This document shows, in pieces, positions 37,459 to 42,757 of a DNA stretch of 42,803 nt. Position numbers and translations under genes: made by a program. Positions within the stretch are counted from its first letter, which is position 1, and each line of letters opens with the position of its first letter. Source of the DNA: Alphaproteobacteria bacterium (GTDB lineage: Bacteria > Pseudomonadota > Alphaproteobacteria > Micavibrionales > Micavibrionaceae); contig JAJFGV010000094.1 of NCBI GenBank assembly GCA_021775965.1, positions 1-42,803 on the forward strand, in the 5' to 3' direction. Below the pieces are notes generated by a model that saw only the letters and a list, made by a program, of their open reading frames with translations, was not told the DNA's origin and did no database searches.

Positions 37459-37791
37459 CTATAGCCGCATGTAGAGACCGGTCTCGGCTTCTAGCACATC
37501 GTGCAAGTTGCTGGCGTAGACGCCTGACACCTTCGCGAGGTCTACAATCTTGCGACCAGCTACAATACCCTTGATTCCTGGCACGCGCTGGACAAGCACT
37601 GCGTAGGTGTCATCGCTGGCGAGCGTAATCGTGACGTGTGTGGCGCGCTTCGGGTTGCGGCCGATCTTCATGGTTAGGCAGCTGTCGCCAAATCCCATGG
37701 TCTTGACGCCCATCATGGCGACCGCTCCGCCGAGTTGATCAAGTATGGTGCTGGCAATCTCGCGGCTTCGCTCTTTGGTGTTCGTCTTCAT
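37459..37791 (-). CDS. Widespread small phage protein (GVYA..LHDV..ETGLY)
   Basis: 110 residues from ATG 37791 (MKTNTKERSREIASTILDQL). I recognise the type: LGGAVAMMGVKTMGFGDSCL, then FKIGRN-like MKIGRNPKRATHVTITLASD, and the C-terminal GVYASNLHDVLEAETGLYMR. It is a very common small protein of phages and plasmids, usually without an assigned role. Its N-terminus here has the shared MKTNT start. Predicted leaderless from P3. Confidence 0.78.
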   Translation of the reverse strand: MKTNTKERSREIASTILDQLGGAVAMMGVKTMGFGDSCLTMKIGRNPKRATHVTITLASDDTYAVLVQRVPGIKGIVAGRKIVDLAKVSGVYASNLHDVLEAETGLYMRL

Positions 37792-37797
37792 GGCTTA

Positions 37798-37826
37798 ACA
37801 GTAGTTGGCGGCGTTTCGCTGGTCAA
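37798..37826 (-). promoter_or_regulatory. Promoter P3 (leaderless type, TACTGT class)
   Basis: Minus strand: -35 TTGACC (37821-37826), 17 bases, -10 TACTGT (37798-37803), then TAAGCC to ATG 37791. Confidence 0.75.
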
Positions 37827-37861
37827 GAACTTTTGCGATCTTTCTTTCGACGCTCCGGCTC

Positions 37862-38161
37862 TCAGCCGTACAGCACCGAGCCAATCCGGTCGGTGGACGC
37901 CTCGATCGCAGACTCGCGACGCTCCCACGTAGCCTTGTCGGCTCGCTTGCACGTCGTGCCAATCAGCTCGTGGCCTACGCGCTTCGCGGCCTCGACCCAC
38001 CGAGTGCGCTCGGCCGCGCTAACGCAAGCGTGGAAGTCCACCTGCACGAGACTCTCCAGTCGCTCGATCGCGTTGCGGAAGTCCGCGACCCTTACGGCCT
38101 TCGCGTTGTCCGCGACGGTGTAGGTGGAGAGGTCAAGGCGGTTGTTGCTGCGCGTCTTCAT
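37862..38161 (-). CDS. Small MKT protein, monocistronic
   Basis: 99 residues from ATG 38161 (MKTRSNNRLDLSTYTVADNA); the frame is open upstream but the promoter and MKT motif fix the start. Helical, charged body (FRNAIERLESLVQVDFHACV; KRADKATWERRESAIEASTD). No family. No hairpin or second gene follows; the next unit's promoter begins 35 bases beyond its stop. Confidence 0.62.
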   Translation of the reverse strand: MKTRSNNRLDLSTYTVADNAKAVRVADFRNAIERLESLVQVDFHACVSAAERTRWVEAAKRVGHELIGTTCKRADKATWERRESAIEASTDRIGSVLYG

Positions 38162-38168
38162 GAGAATC

Positions 38169-38197
38169 AATGTAAGGCACTGAGCCCGACTAGTAAA
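38169..38197 (-). promoter_or_regulatory. Promoter P4 (leaderless type, TACATT class)
   Basis: Minus strand: -35 TTTACT (38192-38197), 17 bases, -10 TACATT (38169-38174), then GATTCTC to ATG 38161. The inverted repeat AATCGTC-N8-GTCGATT (one mismatch) lies at 38202-38223, four bases beyond the -35. Confidence 0.75.
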
Positions 38198-38241
38198 GAA
38201 CAATCGTCCGGGCGATGTCGATTTTCCGCTTACACCTCAAA

Positions 38242-38268
38242 AGCCCCAGGCTTGAAGGCTCTGGGGCT
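38242..38268 (-). promoter_or_regulatory. Conserved hairpin, copy 4, no second gene
   Basis: AGCCCCAG (38242-38249) and CTGGGGCT (38261-38268). Downstream on the minus strand, GAGGTG is followed at once by TAA and then by the upstream element of P4. The second gene seen in other units is missing, while the ribosome-site-like GAGGTG remains. Confidence 0.75.
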
Positions 38269-38285
38269 GGTGCGAGAGGTACCCA

Positions 38286-38714
38286 TCAGCGGTCAAAAAA
38301 GACCGATTGCGCGATCCTCCCAGCGGCGACCTCGCTCCCTGGGTTGAGTGTTTCGGTCTCTGTGGTTAGTCCGTCACAGCGCTTGATCTCAAGCCAGATT
38401 TTCCCCGGAGCATCCACTGTCCCGATCGTCTCGTACGCGCGAACGCTGACCCAGCCAGGCTTGCCGTTCATGCCATCTACCTGGGCAAACCAAGCCTTGC
38501 CTTGAAGCAAGCTGCGGGTCACGCCCCTGGCGATAGCCTTCCGAGTTGCGCACTTTCCCAAGTCCAACTCAGCGAGGGCAACAAAGAAAGCTGCGACGTC
38601 ATCTTCGCTCTGCTGCTGGCCACGCACCAGCGTCGAGGCGGCTAGTTCTTCCTGCATGCGCCACGCGCTGTAGGACAGGTTGGCGTTGGTTGCGGTGTTG
38701 TTCGTCGTCTTCAT
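38286..38714 (-). CDS. MKTTNN protein, first gene of unit P5
   Basis: 142 residues from ATG 38714 (MKTTNNTATNANLSYSAWRM). N-terminus shared with other MKT genes. The body includes AAFFVALAELDLGKCATRKA and MNGKPGWVSVRAYETIGTVD, ending QSVFFDR. It has both helical and strand regions, a possibly folded domain of its own, no known family. Predicted leaderless from P5. Confidence 0.65.
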   Translation of the reverse strand: MKTTNNTATNANLSYSAWRMQEELAASTLVRGQQQSEDDVAAFFVALAELDLGKCATRKAIARGVTRSLLQGKAWFAQVDGMNGKPGWVSVRAYETIGTVDAPGKIWLEIKRCDGLTTETETLNPGSEVAAGRIAQSVFFDR

Positions 38715-38721
38715 GAGAATC

Positions 38722-38750
38722 AATGTAGGTTATTGAGTTGCGACTGTAAA
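38722..38750 (-). promoter_or_regulatory. Promoter P5 (leaderless type, TACATT class)
   Basis: Minus strand: -35 TTTACA (38745-38750), 17 bases, -10 TACATT (38722-38727), then GATTCTC to ATG 38714. A perfect AATCGAC-N8-GTCGATT repeat follows four bases beyond the -35 (38755-38776). Confidence 0.78.
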
Positions 38751-38780
38751 GCACAATCGACCGGGCGGTGTCGATTTTCT

Positions 38781-39116
38781 CTACTCGCCAGGATCGATGA
38801 AGTTGGTGAGCCAGGCATGGGCACAGTCAGCGGTGCAGAAAACCAGGTCGCTCACCCACACTGGCCCCTCCCCATCACTTGTCTCCAACGGATGATTCAG
38901 CATCACGTAGTGAGCGCCTAGAACGCTGCCGCAGGCTTCACACTTCTCGGCCGGCGCATCGTCTTGCGATACCAGATACGCCTCAGCATCTAGGCAAGGC
39001 GATGGCAGGTAGGGCGCTAACTCCAGCCCGATGGCAAACTCGTGACTGATGCCATTGGCGTCTGCCAAGTTGTAGGCCGTGGCCATGTCATCGGCGCTGC
39101 TCATCGAGAGGGTCAT
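38781..39116 (-). CDS. Zinc-binding-like protein, second gene after hairpin 5
   Basis: 111 residues from ATG 39116 (MTLSMSSADDMATAYNLADA), preceded by CGAGGT. Four cysteines in two pairs (EKCEACGSV ... VFCTADCAHAWL) may bind zinc; the second pair sits in a 'FCs.dCa..wl' phrase like that of small treble-clef proteins. Acidic overall. No known function. Confidence 0.62.
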   Translation of the reverse strand: MTLSMSSADDMATAYNLADANGISHEFAIGLELAPYLPSPCLDAEAYLVSQDDAPAEKCEACGSVLGAHYVMLNHPLETSDGEGPVWVSDLVFCTADCAHAWLTNFIDPGE

Positions 39117-39124
39117 ACCTCGAA

Positions 39125-39154
39125 AGCCCCAGGGTCAGGTTGACCTCTGGGGCT
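39125..39154 (-). promoter_or_regulatory. Conserved hairpin, copy 5 (covarying inner stem)
   Basis: AGCCCCAG (39125-39132) and CTGGGGCT (39147-39154), with inner stem GGTCA/TGACC (39133-39137 with 39141-39145 region) instead of GCC/GGC. The inner sequence changed but pairing was kept. Confidence 0.8.
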
Positions 39155-39173
39155 GTTGTAATGAGACGGCGTG

Positions 39174-39470
39174 TCAGTGGTCTCCGGCCGGTCCGGCTCG
39201 ATAGCCCGGCGCAGTGATTCGGATTTGACCGTTGCTGCGGGTTACCGTGGCAACTGTAGCCGTGTAGAACTCCACCGATGCGATAACGTCGTCGAGTGTA
39301 ACGCTGAGGTGCGAACACGCAGCCTCGATAGCCTTCTCGCTACCGAACACCCCGATCGGATCCTTCCAATCGCGCCCGATGGGCTCACACGTCGGGTCAA
39401 CCAGTCGGAACGCGCGCTCCATGCTGGTGGCGTTAAAGGCGGCTGCAGCGGTATTCGTGTTCGTCTTCAT
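39174..39470 (-). CDS. MKTNTN protein, first gene of unit P6
   Basis: 98 residues from ATG 39470 (MKTNTNTAAAAFNATSMERA). After the shared N-terminus the body reads FRLVDPTCEPIGRDWKDPIG, then VFGSEKAIEAACSHLSVTLD and a C-terminal strand region. No family recognised. Predicted leaderless from P6. Confidence 0.65.
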   Translation of the reverse strand: MKTNTNTAAAAFNATSMERAFRLVDPTCEPIGRDWKDPIGVFGSEKAIEAACSHLSVTLDDVIASVEFYTATVATVTRSNGQIRITAPGYRAGPAGDH

Positions 39471-39477
39471 AGGCAGT

Positions 39478-39506
39478 ACAGTAAGGCACAGATTCCAGAT
39501 GGTCAA
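39478..39506 (-). promoter_or_regulatory. Promoter P6 (leaderless type, TACTGT class)
   Basis: Minus strand: -35 TTGACC (39501-39506), 17 bases, -10 TACTGT (39478-39483), then seven bases to ATG 39470. GAAAATAGTTCC lies at 39527-39538, exactly 20 bases beyond the -35. Confidence 0.75.
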
Positions 39507-39546
39507 GCACCGTCGCAAACTTTCCCGAAAATAGTTCCGAGACCAC

Positions 39547-40029
39547 ATGACCAACCTACGCAAATCCGCAGCATCCATCGCTCTCGTCGTAACCCTCGCT
39601 CTCGTCCCAGGCTGCACACCAGCAGCCATGGCAGCACTCGCTAGCGTGCTGGGCTACGTCACGGAAGGCGCAGCCTACACCGGCGTAGCCATTGACGCCG
39701 CTCGTGCTGGCGCTGACGTGTACTTCGCGCGCCATCCAAACGAAGCAGCGTCCAGCGAAGTACGCGAAGCGCTGGCCTCTGCTGACGACGCGTTGGCGAT
39801 GCTCCGGCAGGCTGTGGAGCTGGGCGACGCCGCCAGCAAGGCAGACCTTGACGCGGCCCGTGCTGCGCTTGAGAGCGCCTACGGCCGGTTGTATCGCATC
39901 CTGGTGCGGCACTGCGTCGTTCAGGCTTGTGCGCCCGCTGGTGGCGCTGAGACGGACGCTCCGGAGCCTATGCCGCTAGATGGCCTGGCAGACCCTGGCC
40001 AGGTGGCTGCTCATCTGTGGGGCGGCTAG
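39547..40029 (+). CDS. Small lipoprotein, possible spanin-like or exclusion protein
   Basis: 160 residues from ATG 39547 (MTNLRKSAASIALVVTLALV). Lipobox V-P-G-C, with Cys at residue 23. After a small hydrophobic region comes a long amphipathic helix (SSEVREALASADDALAMLRQ; ASKADLDAARAALESAYGRL) and a short Cys-containing tail (HCVVQACAP). An outer lipoprotein with a long helix could bridge the periplasm, as o-spanins do, but no inner-membrane partner is adjacent. It is divergent from P6. Its stop shares CTAG (40026-40029) with the convergent gene's stop. Confidence 0.65.
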   Translation: MTNLRKSAASIALVVTLALVPGCTPAAMAALASVLGYVTEGAAYTGVAIDAARAGADVYFARHPNEAASSEVREALASADDALAMLRQAVELGDAASKADLDAARAALESAYGRLYRILVRHCVVQACAPAGGAETDAPEPMPLDGLADPGQVAAHLWGG

Positions 40030-40304
40030 GCGTCTAGCCCGGCCTCGCCTAGCCGGATGCACTCGATCGCCATCTCGATGCTGGCGTGACAATCGGGATC
40101 GTGTAGCAGCTCGCCAATCTCAGCGATCAACTCTTCGCCTAGACCGCTGGCGATGGTGCCGTGGCAGGCTCTCACCATGAGAGCGAGCGCTTGCTCAATC
40201 TGGTCGCGGCACGACTGGAGAGCGTCGATGCGATCCTCATCGCTGGCCGTGTCCTGGTCCAGGGTTTGCTCGTGATGGGCGAAGCTCTTCATGGTTCGGA
40301 TCAT
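40026..40304 (-). CDS. Small helical protein, third gene of unit P7
   Basis: 92 residues from ATG 40304 (MIRTMKSFAHHEQTLDQDTA); an ATG-type start 10 codons earlier lies inside the upstream gene. Mainly helical (CRDQIEQALALMVRACHGTI; SIEMAIECIRLGEAGLDA). It starts four bases after the upstream stop. No family recognised. Confidence 0.55.
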   Translation of the reverse strand: MIRTMKSFAHHEQTLDQDTASDEDRIDALQSCRDQIEQALALMVRACHGTIASGLGEELIAEIGELLHDPDCHASIEMAIECIRLGEAGLDA

Positions 40305-40308
40305 GGTC

Positions 40309-40545
40309 TCAGTCCTCGTCTTCTTCGCCGTCAAGCTCGGCGATGGTGTCGTTCATGTTGGCCCCTGCGTAGGGGATACGTGGGCCAGCAATCTCGGCCA
40401 GCTGTGGCAGCCAGTAAGCTTCCGCTCGGTCGCGAACTGGCTTCGGCGCCTTCCGCAAGATGGCTCTCGCCTTCTTGGTCACAGCGAGAATCTCCAGCCT
40501 CAAGGTTTCCAGTTCTCCAGCCCGGTCGATGTCTTCGTTGGTCAT
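40309..40545 (-). CDS. Small helical protein, second gene after hairpin 6
   Basis: 78 residues from ATG 40545 (MTNEDIDRAGELETLRLEIL), which has AGGAG 8 bases upstream, a clear ribosome site. Helical and charged (AVTKKARAILRKAPKPVRDR), with an acidic tail DGEEDED. No family. Follows hairpin copy 6. Confidence 0.62.
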   Translation of the reverse strand: MTNEDIDRAGELETLRLEILAVTKKARAILRKAPKPVRDRAEAYWLPQLAEIAGPRIPYAGANMNDTIAELDGEEDED

Positions 40546-40565
40546 GTTGGTTCTCCTACGTCTAA

Positions 40566-40592
40566 AGCCCCAGGCCGTAAGGCTCTGGGGCT
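40566..40592 (-). promoter_or_regulatory. Conserved intercistronic hairpin, copy 6
   Basis: AGCCCCAG (40566-40573) and CTGGGGCT (40585-40592), with inner GCC/GGC and a GTAA loop. It is followed by TTTAGACGTAGGAG and the gene starting at 40545. Confidence 0.8.
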
Positions 40593-40613
40593 GGTGTGTT
40601 GGCGTTGCTTCCC

Positions 40614-40904
40614 TCACCTCCACATAGCCACGGCGCCCGACTCCCTTGCATCAATCATCAAGTTGCGCATGTAGTCGCGCGCCTGGTTAACGGTGAACTC
40701 AAAGCCGAAGTTACCGTTCTTGAGCGCCTGGTGAACAGCGAAACGACCGAAGGTTTTCTCTCGTGACAGGCGAACGTTGATCGTGGCCACGTTGCCAGCG
40801 ATGGTGACACGATAGTCCGCCGGGAAGGTGACGCCGCTTCGCCCAAACTCGCGAGCTATTGTTAGGGTGTGAACGTTGGCGGCTGCGTTGTTCGTCGTCT
40901 TCAT
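40614..40904 (-). CDS. MKTTNN protein, first gene of unit P7
   Basis: 96 residues from ATG 40904 (MKTTNNAAANVHTLTIAREF). The body is a small strand-rich domain (FPADYRVTIAGNVATINVRL) followed by REKTFGRFAVHQALKNGNFG. No family. The start is fixed by the shared N-terminus and by P7; the frame is open for 16 codons upstream. Confidence 0.65.
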   Translation of the reverse strand: MKTTNNAAANVHTLTIAREFGRSGVTFPADYRVTIAGNVATINVRLSREKTFGRFAVHQALKNGNFGFEFTVNQARDYMRNLMIDARESGAVAMWR

Positions 40905-40910
40905 GGCTTC

Positions 40911-40939
40911 ACAGTAAGGCACCACGAGCATACGATCAA
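40911..40939 (-). promoter_or_regulatory. Promoter P7 (leaderless type, TACTGT class)
   Basis: Minus strand: -35 TTGATC (40934-40939), 17 bases, -10 TACTGT (40911-40916), then GAAGCC to ATG 40904. An imperfect AATCGAC-N8-GTCGTTT repeat lies just beyond (40945-40966). Confidence 0.75.
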
Positions 40940-40973
40940 CAACAATCGACATGCTCGTGTCGTTTTCTCGGAG

Positions 40974-41528
40974 TCAGCCACCGAAGCGCTCGGCCAGCGC
41001 CTTGCCGATGCGGATACGTCCAGCGTTGCCGCTTCGCTCCCAGCGCCACATCATCGCGTCGTAGGCGGTGTCTCCCTGCTCGGCGCGCCATGCGTTGGAG
41101 TGTGGCTCTGCGCTGAGGGCAGCCTTGACGGCGTCGCTCTCTAGCAGCTCTTTGGCTGCGGCGATCTTCCTGGCTTCGCGCGCCTTGCGAAGCTTCGTGT
41201 TGTGCTTCGCCGCAGCGCGCTTGACGGCTGACACGAGCTTGGCGTCGCCGGTCTTCTTGACGCATTCGCAGCCAACCTTGAATCGGCGACCGTCGCTCGA
41301 CTGGATGCCGTACATGTTGACGATGTAGGTGCTGCAATAGTCGCAGCTTCCTCCTGGCTTGGTCGTGAGACGGACACCAGTCCGCTCGTACTCTTCGCGG
41401 TTCAAGATCGCCTCGCCGTAGCAGAGGTCCTGATGGATCATGCCAACGAAACGAAACGGCGCTTTGCCCAAGCCAGCGGCCTCGAAGGGGTGGACGTTGG
41501 CGGCTGCGGTGTCTTGCTGCGTCTTCAT
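40974..41528 (-). CDS. Zinc-finger phage protein (CDYC...CECVKKTGD)
   Basis: 184 residues from ATG 41528 (MKTQQDTAAANVHPFEAAGL). The middle part has CDYCSTYIVNMYGIQSSDGR followed by RFKVGCECVKKTGD: the pattern 'C..C.t.i.....i.s.dG..f.VGc.Cv.k.gD' is common in phage proteins of unknown function. A basic helical linker follows (HNTKLRKAREARKIAAAKEL), and the C-terminal part may be a separate small domain. Monocistronic unit, no hairpin. Confidence 0.78.
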   Translation of the reverse strand: MKTQQDTAAANVHPFEAAGLGKAPFRFVGMIHQDLCYGEAILNREEYERTGVRLTTKPGGSCDYCSTYIVNMYGIQSSDGRRFKVGCECVKKTGDAKLVSAVKRAAAKHNTKLRKAREARKIAAAKELLESDAVKAALSAEPHSNAWRAEQGDTAYDAMMWRWERSGNAGRIRIGKALAERFGG

Positions 41529-41535
41529 GAGCATC

Positions 41536-41564
41536 AATGTAAAGCACGGAGTCGCAACAGTAAA
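41536..41564 (-). promoter_or_regulatory. Promoter P8 (leaderless type, TACATT class)
   Basis: Minus strand: -35 TTTACT (41559-41564), 17 bases, -10 TACATT (41536-41541), then GATGCTC to ATG 41528. A perfect AATCGAC-N8-GTCGATT repeat lies just beyond the -35 (41569-41590). Confidence 0.78.
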
Positions 41565-41594
41565 GGACAATCGACGTAGCGCTGTCGATTTCTG

Positions 41595-41822
41595 TCAGCC
41601 GTAGGCTTTCGGATCCAGTCCACCTTCGGGATCGGAGCCGTAGCCCTGAAGCATATCGCCTAGCTCCTGGTCGATGTAGGCGAAGTCGCCAGCCCCGCCC
41701 CAGTTTTTGGGCTCGCTCATGAGAATCAAGCGGAGCGCTTCAAGCTTGGCGAGCGCGCTAGCGCGGCGGCGGTCGATGGCTGCGTCAAGCTTGGCGTTCC
41801 CCGTGTTGCTCTTGATGCTCAT
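41595..41822 (-). CDS. Small protein, second gene after hairpin 7
   Basis: 75 residues from ATG 41822 (MSIKSNTGNAKLDAAIDRRR). A helical N-terminal half (ASALAKLEALRLILMSEPKN) and a Gly/Asp-rich C-terminus. No family. It follows hairpin copy 7. Confidence 0.6.
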   Translation of the reverse strand: MSIKSNTGNAKLDAAIDRRRASALAKLEALRLILMSEPKNWGGAGDFAYIDQELGDMLQGYGSDPEGGLDPKAYG

Positions 41823-41830
41823 GCCGCGAA

Positions 41831-41857
41831 AGCCCCAGGCCGTTAGGCTCTGGGGCT
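41831..41857 (-). promoter_or_regulatory. Conserved intercistronic hairpin, copy 7
   Basis: AGCCCCAG (41831-41838) and CTGGGGCT (41850-41857), with inner GCC/GGC and a GTTA loop; the ATG at 41822 follows TTCGCGGC on the minus strand. Confidence 0.8.
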
Positions 41858-41877
41858 GGTGCGAGGCAAGGGTGAAT

Positions 41878-42084
41878 CTAGAGCGTGACCTCGATGCTGG
41901 TGACACCGCACCCCATCCGACCAGAGTGCATCGCATTGCCCGTGCCGAAGCGGTTTACGCGAACCTGCCAGCCGAGTTCTGCCATGTCATCGGCGATATC
42001 CTCGCGCTCTACGTGGCACGCTGGCAAGTCAGCGCCAGAGATGATGAAGGTTTCTTTGGCTGCGTTGTTGTTCGTCGTCTTCAT
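41878..42084 (-). CDS. MKTTNN protein, first gene of unit P9
   Basis: 68 residues from ATG 42084 (MKTTNNNAAKETFIISGADL). The body reads CHVEREDIADDMAELGWQVR and ends GCGVTSIEVTL, a small alpha/beta domain. No family. Predicted leaderless from P9. Confidence 0.65.
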   Translation of the reverse strand: MKTTNNNAAKETFIISGADLPACHVEREDIADDMAELGWQVRVNRFGTGNAMHSGRMGCGVTSIEVTL

Positions 42085-42091
42085 GAGAATC

Positions 42092-42120
42092 AATGTAGGT
42101 CACAGAGCCCGACTAGTAAA
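42092..42120 (-). promoter_or_regulatory. Promoter P9 (leaderless type, TACATT class)
   Basis: Minus strand: -35 TTTACT (42115-42120), 17 bases, -10 TACATT (42092-42097), then GATTCTC to ATG 42084. GAAATAGTTTC lies at 42141-42151, exactly 20 bases beyond the -35, and only half of the AATCGAC repeat is present. Confidence 0.75.
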
Positions 42121-42155
42121 GGGCAATCGACAAGCTCCCCGAAATAGTTTCGCAC

Positions 42156-42404
42156 CTACCGGTTTCTCGCCCAGCGCGGGATGTCTGTGCCTGCCACGAT
42201 CTGGCTCACGTGAGCTACCGCATCGGTTGCGCTTCCAAAGTCGGCAACGCGTTCGGATCCGAGGAAGACCGTGAAAGCCAGCCCGTTGCTTGCCAGCGTG
42301 TATCCGGTAAACCCACCGGCAAACCACACACGGAAGACGCCTGATTCGCGCCTGTGACACTGAATCTCGCGAGATATGCGCCTGTCGTTGGTGTCGTAGT
42401 TCAT
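42156..42404 (-). CDS. Small protein, second gene after hairpin 8
   Basis: 82 residues from ATG 42404 (MNYDTNDRRISREIQCHRRE), preceded by CGAGGT and hairpin copy 8. The body is strand-rich (FRVWFAGGFTGYTLASNGLA) with a C-terminal helix and WARNR end. No family recognised. Confidence 0.62.
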   Translation of the reverse strand: MNYDTNDRRISREIQCHRRESGVFRVWFAGGFTGYTLASNGLAFTVFLGSERVADFGSATDAVAHVSQIVAGTDIPRWARNR

Positions 42405-42412
42405 ACCTCGAA

Positions 42413-42437
42413 AGCCCCAGGCTTTCGCTCTGGGGCT
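42413..42437 (-). promoter_or_regulatory. Conserved intercistronic hairpin, copy 8
   Basis: AGCCCCAG (42413-42420) and CTGGGGCT (42430-42437), with inner GC/GC and a TTTC loop, almost identical to copy 3. TTCGAGGT and the ATG at 42404 follow on the minus strand. Confidence 0.8.
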
Positions 42438-42457
42438 GGTGCGACGCGAGGGGCGGG

Positions 42458-42691
42458 CTAGACTGCGGCCAACATGGTCGCGACCGAGCTGGCATCGGCT
42501 CCGAAGTCCAAGGCTACGCGGGCACAGGCCAACGCGGCCAGCTCCCGGCCAGGGGCACCGAAGCGCTGCTCCATCGCCTTGACGAACCGCGCGCCAGCCT
42601 CGGCTGCCGGGTAAGCGCGGGTGAAGGCTGCCAAGGTATCCACGGCGCTGTTTAGGACTGAGTCGGCGGCGGCTGCGTTGTTCGTCTTCAT
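42458..42691 (-). CDS. MKTNN protein, first gene of unit P10
   Basis: 77 residues from ATG 42691 (MKTNNAAAADSVLNSAVDTL). After the shared N-terminus it is all-helical and Ala-rich (AFTRAYPAAEAGARFVKAME; LACARVALDFGADASSVATM). No family. Predicted leaderless from P10. Confidence 0.65.
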   Translation of the reverse strand: MKTNNAAAADSVLNSAVDTLAAFTRAYPAAEAGARFVKAMEQRFGAPGRELAALACARVALDFGADASSVATMLAAV

Positions 42692-42698
42692 GAGTAGG

Positions 42699-42727
42699 AA
42701 TGTAAATCACAGAGCCCGACTAGTAAA
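42699..42727 (-). promoter_or_regulatory. Promoter P10 (leaderless type, TACATT class)
   Basis: Minus strand: -35 TTTACT (42722-42727), 17 bases, -10 TACATT (42699-42704), then seven bases to ATG 42691. A perfect AATCGAC-N8-GTCGATT repeat lies at 42732-42753. Confidence 0.78.
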
Positions 42728-42757
42728 GAACAATCGACCGAGCGATGTCGATTTCTG

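Noticed and set aside
36004-42437. Repeated AGCCCCAG/CTGGGGCT elements as a CRISPR array
   Set aside because: Repeats are hundreds of bases apart with genes between, each at the same place relative to starts; no regular spacers and no cas genes.
37386-42437. The same hairpins as rho-independent terminators
   Set aside because: Only two to four T follow the stem on the minus strand, and second genes with ribosome sites start within about 9-25 bases.
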